64,000 bases of DNA from JAJRXR01 sp041402005 (GTDB lineage Bacteria > Planctomycetota > Phycisphaerae > Phycisphaerales > UBA1924), in assembly GCA_041402005.1 (NCBI GenBank), contig JAWKTB010000006.1:62001-126000 (forward strand). The letters run 5' to 3'. This document shows positions 1 to 8,884 of the stretch, in pieces. The position numbers were made by a program, and so were the translations under genes. The notes under the pieces were generated by a model, which saw only the letters and a list, made by a program, of their open reading frames with translations, searched no databases and was not told where the DNA came from. The first letter of the stretch is position 1. Each line of letters starts with the position of its first letter.

Positions 1-2254
1 AGGTCGACCGATTGACGACAAAAGGCATGCGGAAGAGCTCGGACTGCGTGCCCTGCGACGCGGCCCAGGCCAGGGCGTACCCGAGGACGAGGCCCAGCGG
101 GATGCCGACGCCCGTGACGATGGCGAGCTCGCCCAGTTGGATGGCGGCGATCTCGCGCCGGGTGAAGCCCAGGACGCGGAGGGTGGCCAGGTCGCGTCCG
201 CGTTCGGAGAGGGAAATGCGGGCGGCGTTGTAGATGACGCCGAAGGCGATGATGACGGCGAAGCTGATCAGGAAGCGGCGCATCAGGCCCAGGTTGTGGG
301 CGATGGTGGCCTGGAAGCTCTGGAGCGTGGCGGACTTGACGTTGACGGCGGCGACGCGGGGGGTCTCGCGCAGCTGGGCGTAGAGGCGGTCGATCTTCCG
401 GGGATCAGCACTGATGAAGGCGCCGGTGATGGTGTCCGGCTCGCGCATCACTCGGTTGACTTCGTCGAGTCGCATGTACACGGCGAGACCCGAGAAGTCG
501 GAGATCGTCCCGGCGACGCGCGTCTGGATCACGGGGCGGCGTCCCTCGAGGGCCTCCAGGATGACGGGGTCGCCCGGGCGCAGGCCCAGGATCTGGGCGA
601 GCGTCTCCGACAGGACGACCCCTCCCTCGGGCAGGGCGACTGGCTGGGCGTACATGTTGAGGAGGTTGTGCAGCCCATCCCCTCGCGAGAGGCCCAGGAC
701 GCCGGTGCGGCGTGACAGGTTCCCGGATCGGACACGGACGCTGAGCGTGCGGTAGGGCTCGACGCGGGTAACGCCCGGCATGTGCGCAAGCGTGGAGACG
801 ACCTCGTCGTCCGTGCGGTCGGTGAGGACGACGTCGATGTCGTACCGCTCGACCTGGTGAAAGCGGAGGTCGAGGAGATGGTCGGTCGCGTCCTCGGTGT
901 AGCTGCCGACGACGAGGATGGCGGCGGCGAGCGCGACGCCGAGACAGGAGAGGGCGGTCTTGACGGGACGACGCTCCATCTCACGCAGGATCATGCGCAG
1001 GCTGGGCGGGGCGAAGCGGGAAAGGCCCAGACGCTCGAGCAGGGTGGGTCGGAAGGAGGCGGGCGCGCGGGGGCGCATCGCCTCGGCGGGTGGGAGTCTC
1101 ATCGCGGCGCGCAGGGCGCCCGCGACGCCCACGACGCTGGCAGCGATGCCGACGCCGAACGCGAGCAGCACAATGGCGGGTCGCAGGCGGTAATCGAACT
1201 CCGGAAAGTTGAAGAAGTCGGCGTACAGACCCGTCAGGCCCAGGCCCATGCGCACGCCCAGCGCGATCCCGAATGAGACGGCGATGACGGCGATGGCGAG
1301 GACGAGCAGGAGATAGTGGCGCCCGATCTCCCAGTTGGTGTAGCCCAGGGCCTTGAGGGCGGCGATCTGCTCGCGCTGGGCCTCGACCATGCGCGAGACG
1401 ACGATGTTGAGCAGGAAGGCGGCGACGCCGAGGAAGATGACCGGAACGATGATCGCCATGCCGCGGAGCTCGCGGATCTCGTTGGCGACGAACTCGTGGG
1501 AAGCCTGGTCGGCGCGGGGGTAGGCGCCCAAGCCGGCGTAGCGGGCGGTGAGGTCGTCGAGGCGGTCGATGACCTCCTGCTCGTCGGCGCCGGGGGAGAG
1601 GCGGAGGACGACGTCGTTGAAGGCGCCCTCCATGTCGAAGGCGGTCTCGATCTCGTCGCGGTCCATCCAGAAGATGGCGTATCGGGCGTCCTCGGGGAGG
1701 ATGCCGCCGGGGGGGATGAGGTAGATGAACTCGGGGGAGAGGGCGATGCCGACGATGTGGAGGGACTCGAGACGCCCGTTGAGGATCGCGTTGACGCTGT
1801 CGCCGGGGCGGATCTCGTGCGCCGTGGCGAAGCCCTCGCTGACGAGCGCCTCGCGTCTGTGCCCGGGCTCCGGGAGTCGGCCCTCGCGCAGGTGCAGCAG
1901 GTTCAGCCCGGCGCGGGGCTCGATCGGCAGGGAGACGATCCGCCCGGAGGCGGGCTCGGGCATGTCGTCAAGGTCGAGGATGACGGGCTCGACGATGCGC
2001 GACTCGACGCTCGCGACGCCGGGGATCGCGGCGATCCGGTCGGCGACGCGCAGGGGGGCGCGCTCGAGGTGGGCGAAGACGTCGGCGAAGCGGGCGCGGT
2101 CGTAGTAGTTGTCGAGCGTGGAACTGAGCGAGTCGAGCATGCTCAGGGACATGACGAAGGTGGCGACGCCGCACGCCATGACGAGGGCAATCGCGCCCGC
2201 CTGCGTCTTGAGGCGCCAGAGATCGCGGACGAGCTTGCGGTTGATGGCCCTCAC
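1..2254 (-). CDS. ABC transporter permease, FtsX/MacB-like (partial, C-terminus beyond left edge)
   Basis: Membrane subunit of an ABC exporter that probably works with the ATPase encoded just upstream. It starts with GTG at 2254, sharing four bases with that gene's stop (GTGA). The N-terminus (RAINRKLVRDLWRLKTQ) leads into one transmembrane helix and then a large extracytoplasmic domain with MacB-periplasmic-core character. A cluster of three hydrophobic segments follows, starting near AIIVPVIFLGVAAFLLN. A second extracytoplasmic domain comes next, and then another FtsX segment containing LGFTRREIAAIQLGELAI. This duplicated layout fits long FtsX-domain permeases of about 780-850 residues, so only a short C-terminal piece should be missing. 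The substrate is unknown; relatives move lipoproteins, lipids or peptides. Confidence 0.88.
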   Translation of the reverse strand, partial: MRAINRKLVRDLWRLKTQAGAIALVMACGVATFVMSLSMLDSLSSTLDNYYDRARFADVFAHLERAPLRVADRIAAIPGVASVESRIVEPVILDLDDMPEPASGRIVSLPIEPRAGLNLLHLREGRLPEPGHRREALVSEGFATAHEIRPGDSVNAILNGRLESLHIVGIALSPEFIYLIPPGGILPEDARYAIFWMDRDEIETAFDMEGAFNDVVLRLSPGADEQEVIDRLDDLTARYAGLGAYPRADQASHEFVANEIRELRGMAIIVPVIFLGVAAFLLNIVVSRMVEAQREQIAALKALGYTNWEIGRHYLLLVLAIAVIAVSFGIALGVRMGLGLTGLYADFFNFPEFDYRLRPAIVLLAFGVGIAASVVGVAGALRAAMRLPPAEAMRPRAPASFRPTLLERLGLSRFAPPSLRMILREMERRPVKTALSCLGVALAAAILVVGSYTEDATDHLLDLRFHQVERYDIDVVLTDRTDDEVVSTLAHMPGVTRVEPYRTLSVRVRSGNLSRRTGVLGLSRGDGLHNLLNMYAQPVALPEGGVVLSETLAQILGLRPGDPVILEALEGRRPVIQTRVAGTISDFSGLAVYMRLDEVNRVMREPDTITGAFISADPRKIDRLYAQLRETPRVAAVNVKSATLQSFQATIAHNLGLMRRFLISFAVIIAFGVIYNAARISLSERGRDLATLRVLGFTRREIAAIQLGELAIVTGVGIPLGLVLGYALAWAASQGTQSELFRMPFVVNRST

Positions 2255-3006
2255 CAGGAGAGCCCGCTGGCCGGCGTGCGGTGTTGGTTGCGCGAGACGT
2301 CGGTGATCTCGCCGCCCGAGAGGCGGACGACGCGGTCGGCCATCTTGGCGATGACGGCGTTGTGGGTGATGACGGCGGTGGTGGTGCCCAGCTCGCGGTT
2401 CACGCGTTCGATCGCGGAGAGGACGACCACGCCCGTGGAGGCGTCGAGGGCGCCCGTGGGCTCGTCGCAGAGGAGGACGTCGGGCTTCTTGGCGATGGCG
2501 CGGGCGATGGCGACGCGCTGCTGCTCGCCCCCGGACATCTGGGAGGGGAAGTGGTCGGCGCGGGCGCCCAGGCCGACGATCTCGAGTGCGTCGCGGGCGT
2601 CCATGGGGTCCTTGGCGATGTCGGTGACGAGGGCGACGTTCTCGCGGGCGGTGAGGCTCGGGATCAGGTTGTAGAACTGGAAGACGAAGCCGACGTGCTC
2701 GCGACGGAAGCGTGTGAGGGCGGCGTCGTCGGAGGCGGACAGATCGTGGTCGAGGTAGTCGACGTGTCCGGAGGTGGGGGCGTCGAGGCCGCCCAGGATG
2801 TTGAGGAGGGTGGACTTGCCGCTTCCCGAGGGCCCGAGGAGGACGACGAGCTCCGAACGGTACAGGTCGAGGTCGACGCCTCGGAGTGCGTGGACTTGGA
2901 CGTCGCCGACGGAGTAGGTCTTGGTGACGGCGCGGGCGCGGAAGACGGGGGTGTCGTCGCGGGTGGGCGGGGGATCGGGTTGGTCGCGTCCTTGCACGGC
3001 GTCCAC
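2251..3006 (-). CDS. ABC transporter ATP-binding protein (LolD/MacB type)
   Basis: ATPase subunit (251 aa) that powers the neighbouring FtsX-type permease. All nucleotide-binding motifs are intact: Walker A GPSGSGKST at residues 58-66, Q-loop glutamine at 110, signature SGGEQQR from 158, and Walker B VLLCDEP at 177-183 followed by TGALD. The text is typical of the MacB/LolD/FtsE branch. A proline- and acid-rich extension of about 20 residues precedes the domain. The stop codon overlaps the permease GTG start, so the two are almost certainly co-translated. No substrate can be read from the sequence. Confidence 0.93.
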   Translation of the reverse strand: MDAVQGRDQPDPPPTRDDTPVFRARAVTKTYSVGDVQVHALRGVDLDLYRSELVVLLGPSGSGKSTLLNILGGLDAPTSGHVDYLDHDLSASDDAALTRFRREHVGFVFQFYNLIPSLTARENVALVTDIAKDPMDARDALEIVGLGARADHFPSQMSGGEQQRVAIARAIAKKPDVLLCDEPTGALDASTGVVVLSAIERVNRELGTTTAVITHNAVIAKMADRVVRLSGGEITDVSRNQHRTPASGLSW

Positions 3007-3085
3007 GTGCGGCCCTCGGGGGCATCATATGGACGGGGGGACATTGCCGACGCAAGACGTTCCCAGGCGCCGGTCTCGCAACCCA

Positions 3086-3538
3086 CTACTGGTAGGTGGT
3101 GGCCTCGGCCCGCTTCGAGCTCAACACCTGTTTTCTCCCTCGCTCTTCGTCGATCGCCTCGAGGCGTGCATGCCCGGTCGCCCAGCCCATGCTGACGCTG
3201 ACCTTGAAAAAGTAGTTCTCCCCCGCGTCGGCGGTGAACTGCATCTGCTCGACGTTCTCGGCGCTGGTCACGGCCAGGGTGTGCTCTCCGGGGGGCACGC
3301 TGAGGAGTTGATAGGTGTGAGGCGCCAAGGATCCCACGATGCGACCGTCCAAGACTGTCTGGAACACCAGCGCCGTGCCGATCCCGCCGCCGCGGTTGAC
3401 GTAGATGCTCGCCTTGCCAGGTTCGGGCGTGAAGTTCTTGGCCTCCGAGTCGAGCGAGGCCGAAGTCATCGGGACAGAGGCGCAGCCACCCAGCAGGGCG
3501 GTGGCGAGCACGCAAGCGAGCAGGCAATGCTTCCTCAT
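3086..3538 (-). CDS. DUF2846-family lipoprotein
   Basis: A 150-residue exported lipoprotein. A longer open frame runs upstream, but the start at 3538 gives a classic lipoprotein signal (MRKHCLLACVLATALLGGC, lipobox LGGC) and has GGAAGGGG about 6 bases upstream. The mature part carries the DUF2846 pattern: 'ASIYVNRGGG', then 'TVLDGRIVGSLAPHTYQLL', then 'VPPGEHTLAV'. This is a small beta-rich fold found in many Gram-negative lipoproteins of unknown role. The C-terminal tail is rich in Arg, Lys and Glu. The product is probably tethered to a membrane facing the periplasm. Its function is unknown. Confidence 0.82.
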   Translation of the reverse strand: MRKHCLLACVLATALLGGCASVPMTSASLDSEAKNFTPEPGKASIYVNRGGGIGTALVFQTVLDGRIVGSLAPHTYQLLSVPPGEHTLAVTSAENVEQMQFTADAGENYFFKVSVSMGWATGHARLEAIDEERGRKQVLSSKRAEATTYQ

Positions 3539-3703
3539 CGGGTCCCCTTCCGGTTCGAGCGCGTCTGTGCAGCGGCCAGCCAGACCGATCTCTTCCCCTT
3601 CAGTCGTTGTTGCGGTTGACCAGCACTCTGAAGCCACGCGGATCGCGGGATCAAAGAGCGTGCCGAAAACCCTGCCCCTCGCACTCGGCCGATCGTTGCG
3701 CAA

Positions 3704-3775
3704 AGCGGGTGATCGGGATCGAACCGACGACATTCAGCTTGGGAAGCTGACGTTCTACCACTGAACTACACCCGC
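3704..3775 (-). tRNA. tRNA-Gly (anticodon CCC)
   Basis: Read on the minus strand, the sequence folds as a standard cloverleaf. The acceptor stem is GCGGGTG/CACCCGC. The D-arm contains GTTC/GAAC, the anticodon stem TCAGC/GCTGA encloses the loop TTCCCAA, and the T-loop is GTTCGATCC. The middle of the loop reads CCC, so it decodes GGG. The discriminator is T, as is usual for bacterial tRNA-Gly. CCA is not encoded. Confidence 0.95.
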
Positions 3776-3868
3776 GACTTGTCAGCGGCGGGCGGCCCGC
3801 TCGCGTCAAAAACTATAGGAGGGCGCGCGCGATTCCCGCAACGCCCGGAGCGGAGACCACCGGAGGGC

Positions 3869-4087
3869 TCAGCGGGGGGCGATCTCGCGGGCGTTGAGCT
3901 GGGTCGCGAGGCGCTGGGCGTCCTCACGCCCGTCGCACCGTCGGAGGGTCGCCCAGCCGTTGGCGCCCATGCGCCGCCAGACGTACCAATCCCCCGATTG
4001 GTCCATGTCGGCCCGGAAGTTCGGGTCGAGACGGGCGTCGGCGTCCTCTTCGGGCAGGCGCCAACGGAGCAGGTCGTTGCCGATCAT
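3869..4087 (-). CDS. Small hypothetical protein (72 aa)
   Basis: A short protein whose start at 4087 is preceded by an excellent ribosome site (AAAGGAGT, 5-6 bases upstream). Longer upstream starts are not credible. It is soluble and has a conspicuous 'SGDWYVWRRMGANGWATLRRCDGREDAQRLA' stretch (residues about 34-62 when read in pieces), rich in Trp and Arg. It has no signal peptide, membrane helix or metal motif. I do not recognise the family. The gene stands alone, divergent from the M14 pair. Confidence 0.7.
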   Translation of the reverse strand: MIGNDLLRWRLPEEDADARLDPNFRADMDQSGDWYVWRRMGANGWATLRRCDGREDAQRLATQLNAREIAPR

Positions 4088-4310
4088 CCGTGACTCCTTT
4101 CGGGCACGTGGCCTGGCACGATCCCTCTCCAAATATCCTCCGCTGGGCAGCTTACCAGAACGCGCGCGCCGGAGCGAGAGGGCGACACCCCTGTGAGTGG
4201 GTGAGACCCCCTGTCCGGGGGAGAATCGCGGCTGGGGCGCCGCCCAGAGGGCCCGGGGCGGTATCGTGGCTCGTCGCGCCGGCTCCGGCGTGCCCTGCGG
4301 AGGACTGTGG

Positions 4311-6305
4311 ATGACCATGTGTGCGAGAGGCGTGATCGGGTGGACGGCGGGCCTGGGCGTGGCGGTGGGGGCGTTCTCCCCCGCGCTCGCTCAGGACGAC
4401 GCGTGGGCCAAGCACGAGACCATCGGGCGGTCACACCGGGGGCAGGCGATCGAGCTCGTCACGCTCGCCAAGCCGGGCGAGGACGCTCTCGGGAGGGCGC
4501 CGAACGAGCGACCCGCCCTGCTGATCGTCGCGGGCGCGGACGGGCGCCATGCGATCGGTCGCGAGGCGGCGGAGGCGGTGGGGGCGCGGTTGCTCGCTGA
4601 GCACCGCGAGTTGCTCGAGTCGTACACCGTCTACATCGTGTCGTCGCTGAACCCGGACGGGGCGGCGTGGCTCGCCGGCGAGCAGGGGCCCCGCATGGAC
4701 TTTGGGCGCAACGCGGCCCAGGTCGACGCCGACCACGACGGGCGCATCGGCGAGGACGGCGCCGACGACATCAACGCCGACGGCATGATCACGATGATGC
4801 GCGTCCTCGACCCGCCGCCCGAGTACGGGCTCAAGGCCGAGTGGGTGATCGACGAGGACGAGCCCCGCCTGATGCGCAAGGCCGAGGGCGCCGAGGGGGA
4901 GGTGGGGCGGTACGCGCTGCTCGTCGAGGGCGTTGACGACGACGGTGACGGCAAGATCAACGAGGACGGCCCGGGTGGCTCTGGGGGCGGGGGCGTCGAC
5001 CTCGAGAAGAACTTTCCTTCGCTCTACCCGGAGCATGCCGACGGCGCCGGGGCGTACCCCCTGAGCGAGCCCGAGTCGCTCGCGCTGGTCGCGTGGATGG
5101 TGGAGCGTGACAACATCGTCGCGGTGCTCGAGTATGGGACGAGCGACAACTTGGTGAAGGCGCCGGGGACGGGTAAGTACGACGAGACCGGTCGTCTGCC
5201 CAAGGGCCTCGAGAAGGACGACGAGGCGTACCACAAGAAGATCGGCGAGGTGTTCACCGACATCACGAAGATGACCGGCGCCCCCACGGGCGACACGGAG
5301 GGCTCGCTCGTCACGTACGCGTACTCCGACTTCGGCGTGTGGGCGTTCTCGACGCCGATCTGGGTCCGCCCCGATCAGGTCAAGAAAGAGGACGACAAGA
5401 AGGACGGCGAGGACAAGGCGCAGAAGGAGGGCGAGGAGAAGGGGAAGCCCGACGCCGAGGCGCCGCCCGAGGTGGACGAGGCTCAGGCCCTGCGTGATCG
5501 CGGCGTGCCCGAGGACCTCGTCAGGTTCATCACCGCGAGCCCGGACGAGCGGGCCGCGATCCTGGCTGACTTCGAGTCGCTCGCGCCGGAGGAGCAGCAG
5601 GCGCGGATGGCCCAGATCGGCCAGCAGCCCGAGGACATCCGCGCCCGGATCATGGCGCTCGCCCAGGGCGCCCCGGACCCCGGAGCGCCGGCAGACAATG
5701 GCGCTCCGAAGCCCGACGCCGGCGCCAAGAAGAAGAAAGGCGCCAAGCCCAAGGCCGACGAGGGCGAGCTGGCCTGGCTCAAGTACTCCGACGAGGAGTG
5801 CGACGGCGCCGGCTTCGTCGAATGGACCGAGGTGGATCACCCCCAGCTCGGACGCGTCGAGGTCGGCGGGTTCGTGCCCGGCTTCCGGACCAACCCGCCC
5901 GACGAGGCACACGAGGCGCTGTTCACGCAGCAGGCCGACTTTGTGGTGGCGCTGCTGGATCGATTGCCGAGCCTCGAGGTCGGCGAGCCCGAGGTCGAGC
6001 GCGTCGGGCCCGGTCTCTGGCGCGTGCGCGTGTGCGCGACCAACCCCGGCTACCTGCCGACGCGAAACGCGATCGGGGTCAAGGCCCGGCGCCTCCCTCC
6101 CGAGGTGATCTCGATCGAGGTCGAGCCCGAGCGGGTTGTCTCGGGGGATCGTGTGGTCCGGCTCTGGTCGATCCCGGGCTCGGGCGCCCACGAGGACGCC
6201 GAGTGGATCATCAAGGGAGACGAGGGCGAGACGGTCGAGATCCGGACTCGGTCCAAGACGTTCGGCGACCGGGGCCAGAAGGTCACGCTGCGGGAGGATT
6301 CGTGA
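4311..6305 (+). CDS. Secreted M14 carboxypeptidase-fold protein with degenerate active site
   Basis: Exported protein (664 aa) with a signal peptide ending in SPALAQ. The start at 4311 follows GGAGGAC by 5 bases. It aligns along its length with the next gene's M14 zinc carboxypeptidase but lacks the catalytic set. The HxxE zinc motif is H80-A-I-G83, the substrate-binding NRNW is EKNF (232-235), the second zinc His is G276, and the catalytic Glu position in 'FTNEIW' is proline (STPIW, P349). Two acidic 'DxDxDG' EF-hand-like loops are kept, near residues 139-149 and 209-219. A Lys/Glu-rich linker and a helical stretch are inserted around residues 355-485. It is probably a non-catalytic partner or binding protein. 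It sits one base before the active paralogue. Confidence 0.85.
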   Translation: MTMCARGVIGWTAGLGVAVGAFSPALAQDDAWAKHETIGRSHRGQAIELVTLAKPGEDALGRAPNERPALLIVAGADGRHAIGREAAEAVGARLLAEHRELLESYTVYIVSSLNPDGAAWLAGEQGPRMDFGRNAAQVDADHDGRIGEDGADDINADGMITMMRVLDPPPEYGLKAEWVIDEDEPRLMRKAEGAEGEVGRYALLVEGVDDDGDGKINEDGPGGSGGGGVDLEKNFPSLYPEHADGAGAYPLSEPESLALVAWMVERDNIVAVLEYGTSDNLVKAPGTGKYDETGRLPKGLEKDDEAYHKKIGEVFTDITKMTGAPTGDTEGSLVTYAYSDFGVWAFSTPIWVRPDQVKKEDDKKDGEDKAQKEGEEKGKPDAEAPPEVDEAQALRDRGVPEDLVRFITASPDERAAILADFESLAPEEQQARMAQIGQQPEDIRARIMALAQGAPDPGAPADNGAPKPDAGAKKKKGAKPKADEGELAWLKYSDEECDGAGFVEWTEVDHPQLGRVEVGGFVPGFRTNPPDEAHEALFTQQADFVVALLDRLPSLEVGEPEVERVGPGLWRVRVCATNPGYLPTRNAIGVKARRLPPEVISIEVEPERVVSGDRVVRLWSIPGSGAHEDAEWIIKGDEGETVEIRTRSKTFGDRGQKVTLREDS

Positions 6306-6306
6306 G

Positions 6307-8055
6307 ATGAGCAAGTTCCGTCACACACTGATCGGCGGGGCGATCGCCGGCGCCTCGCTCGCGACGACGCCCGTCATCGCCCAGCCGCACATCGAGGGGA
6401 AGGTCGAGATCGCGTTCAACCGCTACCACACGCCCGAGGAGATCCAGAAGGATTTCCGTGACATCGCCGCGGCGTATCCGGACCTGGTCACGCTCAAAAC
6501 GATTGGCAAGAGCGGCGAAGAGCGGGACATGTTCCTCGCCGTCCTCAACAATCCGAAAACCGGCGCCCCTGAGGACAAGCCCGCGATGTGGATCGACGGC
6601 GGCATCCACGCCAACGAGATCCAGGGCTCCGAGGTCGTTCTGTACACGCTCTGGTACCTGACCAAGGCGTACGGCGTGAACGACGACCTCACCACGCTCA
6701 TGGACACGTACGCGTTCTATCTGCTGCCGATGGTGAACCCTGACTCGCGGGCGGCGTTCTTCGAGGACCCCTCGACGCCGCACTATCCGAGGTGGAACCA
6801 GCGCCCCGTGGACAACGACCGGGACGGGCTGGTGGACGAGGACCCGCCCGATGACCTCGACGGCGACGGCTCGATCACGCAAATGTGGGTCCGCGACCCC
6901 GACGGGCGCTGGGAGCGCGACACGCACGACCCACGCATCTTCCGGCGCGTCAAGGACGACCAGAAGGGCGAGTGGACGTACCTGGGCCAGGAGGGCATCG
7001 ACAACGACGGCGACGGGCGCATCAACGAGGACGGGCCCGGCGGCGACGACATGAACCGCAACTGGCCGGGCGACTGGAAGCCCAACTACATCCAGTACGG
7101 CGCCGGCACGTACCCGCTGTCCGATCCCGAGGTCAAGTGCATCGCGACGTGGATCATGGAGCATCCGAACATCGCGGCGTTCCAGAGCTTCCACAACGCC
7201 GCGGGCATGATCCTGCGTGGGCCCGGCGCCTCCTACATGCAGGACCGCTACCCCCGCGCCGATCAGCGCGTCTACGAGGAGATCGGCAAGCTCGGCGAGG
7301 AGCTGCTTCCCTACTACAGCTACCTCGTCGTCTACTCCGCGCTCTACGACGTCCACGGGGGCGAGGTGGACTGGACCGCCGAGTCCCTCGGCATCATCTC
7401 CTTCACCAACGAGATCTGGAACGAGGGCAAGTACTTCCAGCGCGACGGCGCCGACCCGAGCGACGAGCGGATGTGGACCTTCCGCGACAAGCTCCAGTTC
7501 GGGCAGACCTTCACCGACTACACCGAGGTGGACCACCCGCAGTACGGCAAGGTCCTGGTCGGCGGGCTCAACAAGTGGTCCAGCCGTTCGACCCCCACGT
7601 TCATGCTCGAGGAGGAGTGCCACCGGAACTTCGCGTTCACGATGGTGCACGCGTCGCAGATGCCGCGGGTCGCGTTCGGGCGAGTCGAGGTCGAGCGCGT
7701 GGGGCCCCGCCTCTGGAGCGTGACGGCGGAGGTCCGCAACGAGATGCTGATCCCGACGCGGACCGCGGTCGCCGCCCAGCGGGGGATCGGCGTCAACGAC
7801 CTGCTCGAGCTGTCGGGCGCGAGCGTCGTCGCCTCGGGCTCGCTCGAGGACTGGCGGGACAAGACGATCGACGAGACGCGCTTCGAGCCGGCCCGGGTGC
7901 AGCTGCCCCGGGGCGTGCCCGGACGCGGGAGCGTCATCCAGCGTTTCTACGTCGAGGGCGGCGAGGGCGAGGAGATCACGCTTCGCTACTCGGGGCAGAA
8001 GGCAGGGAGTCTCGAACGGCGCGTGAAGCTCAGCGAGACGCGCGCCGGGGAGTGA
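6307..8055 (+). CDS. Secreted zinc carboxypeptidase, peptidase family M14
   Basis: Predicted extracytoplasmic metallocarboxypeptidase (582 aa). Signal peptide residues 1-26 end in TPVIAQ. The active site is complete: zinc ligands H101 and E104 in GGIHANE, NRNW at 250-253 for substrate carboxylate binding, third ligand H296 in SFHNAAG, and catalytic E369 in SFTNEIW. Acidic repeats 'DNDRDGLVDED', 'DLDGDGS' and 'DNDGDGRINEDG' between residues 169 and 243 look like calcium-binding loops inserted in the catalytic domain. The C-terminal 150 residues form an added beta-rich domain also present in the paralogue upstream. Only one base separates the two genes, so they are one transcription unit. The last 26 bases overlap the convergent Bat-operon gene. 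Confidence 0.9.
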   Translation: MSKFRHTLIGGAIAGASLATTPVIAQPHIEGKVEIAFNRYHTPEEIQKDFRDIAAAYPDLVTLKTIGKSGEERDMFLAVLNNPKTGAPEDKPAMWIDGGIHANEIQGSEVVLYTLWYLTKAYGVNDDLTTLMDTYAFYLLPMVNPDSRAAFFEDPSTPHYPRWNQRPVDNDRDGLVDEDPPDDLDGDGSITQMWVRDPDGRWERDTHDPRIFRRVKDDQKGEWTYLGQEGIDNDGDGRINEDGPGGDDMNRNWPGDWKPNYIQYGAGTYPLSDPEVKCIATWIMEHPNIAAFQSFHNAAGMILRGPGASYMQDRYPRADQRVYEEIGKLGEELLPYYSYLVVYSALYDVHGGEVDWTAESLGIISFTNEIWNEGKYFQRDGADPSDERMWTFRDKLQFGQTFTDYTEVDHPQYGKVLVGGLNKWSSRSTPTFMLEEECHRNFAFTMVHASQMPRVAFGRVEVERVGPRLWSVTAEVRNEMLIPTRTAVAAQRGIGVNDLLELSGASVVASGSLEDWRDKTIDETRFEPARVQLPRGVPGRGSVIQRFYVEGGEGEEITLRYSGQKAGSLERRVKLSETRAGE

Positions 8056-8884
8056 CCGCCTCGATCGCGGCGTTGGGCAGCCAGGTGTCCTGACCCGAGG
8101 CGAGTCGGGCGCGGGCCCAGCCATCACGCCGCTCGAGCACGACGACCTCCAGGCCCGGCTCGACGGGCTCGGTGAAGGTGGCGGGGTAGAGGTCGTTCGA
8201 GGGGCCGTTGCGCGCGATGACGCCGTCTTGGACGACGACCGCGTCCTCGCGCAGGCGCGTGATGACCTCCTCGCTCGCGAGCGCCCCGGCGGGGACGAAG
8301 CTCAGGACGAGAGAGGCGAGGCCCAGCTTCGCCATCGACGTGGGGGCGCCCAGGCGTCGGGCGAGCAGGAGCGTCCACGCGATCACCCACGCGCCAATCG
8401 CCGCGACGAGCAGCGCCCGGCGCGAGACGAACCCCCGCCAGAACAGCACGGCACGCTTGGCCCGCTCGCTCGCGTCGGGCGGGGGCGGTGAGCCGACGCG
8501 GGCGCGGGCGGCGTCGAGCGTCTCGCGGATCGCGCGGCTCGTCGGGTCGAGCTTCTGGGCCCGGCGCAAGTGCAGGATCGCCCGCCCATTCTCGCCGAGA
8601 AGCAAGTACGAAGCGCCGAGTGTGCGTTCCAACTCCGCGCCGGGCGCGGCGGACGAACTCTCGACCGCGTCGAGCAGCGCGACGCCCTCGTGCAGCACGC
8701 TCTCGGCGTGCTCGCGGTCCTCGCCCCACGACGCCTCGGCGTCCTGGAGCAGGTCCGAGGCCCGGGCGACCATCGCGTCGGTCGAGGTTGGCGGCGTCGC
8801 GGGCGCCTTATCCTGTGCGCACGCGAGGGGCGCTGGCAGGAGCGTCAGCGCGCCGAGCAGGATGGATCGGCTCAGGCGGTTCAC
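8030..8884 (-). CDS. batE: BatE-like protein: TPR region, transmembrane helices and SH3-like domain
   Basis: Last gene of the Bat operon (284 aa). The GTG start at 8884 shares GTGA with the stop of batD. It has a signal sequence (SILLGALTLLPAPLACAQ), then an alpha-helical segment with one clear TPR-like unit ('GASYLLLGENGRAILHLRRA'). Two hydrophobic helices follow (ALLVAAIGAWVIAWTLLL and LGLASLVLSFVPAGALA). The C-terminus is SH3-like, with 'RNGPSNDLYPATF' and 'LERRDGWARARLASG'. This domain order matches BatE proteins. It probably sits in the cytoplasmic membrane as part of the MoxR/VWA complex. The gene name rests on order and domain layout. Confidence 0.78.
   Translation of the reverse strand: MNRLSRSILLGALTLLPAPLACAQDKAPATPPTSTDAMVARASDLLQDAEASWGEDREHAESVLHEGVALLDAVESSSAAPGAELERTLGASYLLLGENGRAILHLRRAQKLDPTSRAIRETLDAARARVGSPPPPDASERAKRAVLFWRGFVSRRALLVAAIGAWVIAWTLLLARRLGAPTSMAKLGLASLVLSFVPAGALASEEVITRLREDAVVVQDGVIARNGPSNDLYPATFTEPVEPGLEVVVLERRDGWARARLASGQDTWLPNAAIEAVTPRRASR

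Noticed and set aside
1316..2674. Long plus-strand open frame (452 aa) across the permease gene
   Set aside because: It is acidic shadow sequence opposite a clear FtsX permease and has no domain.
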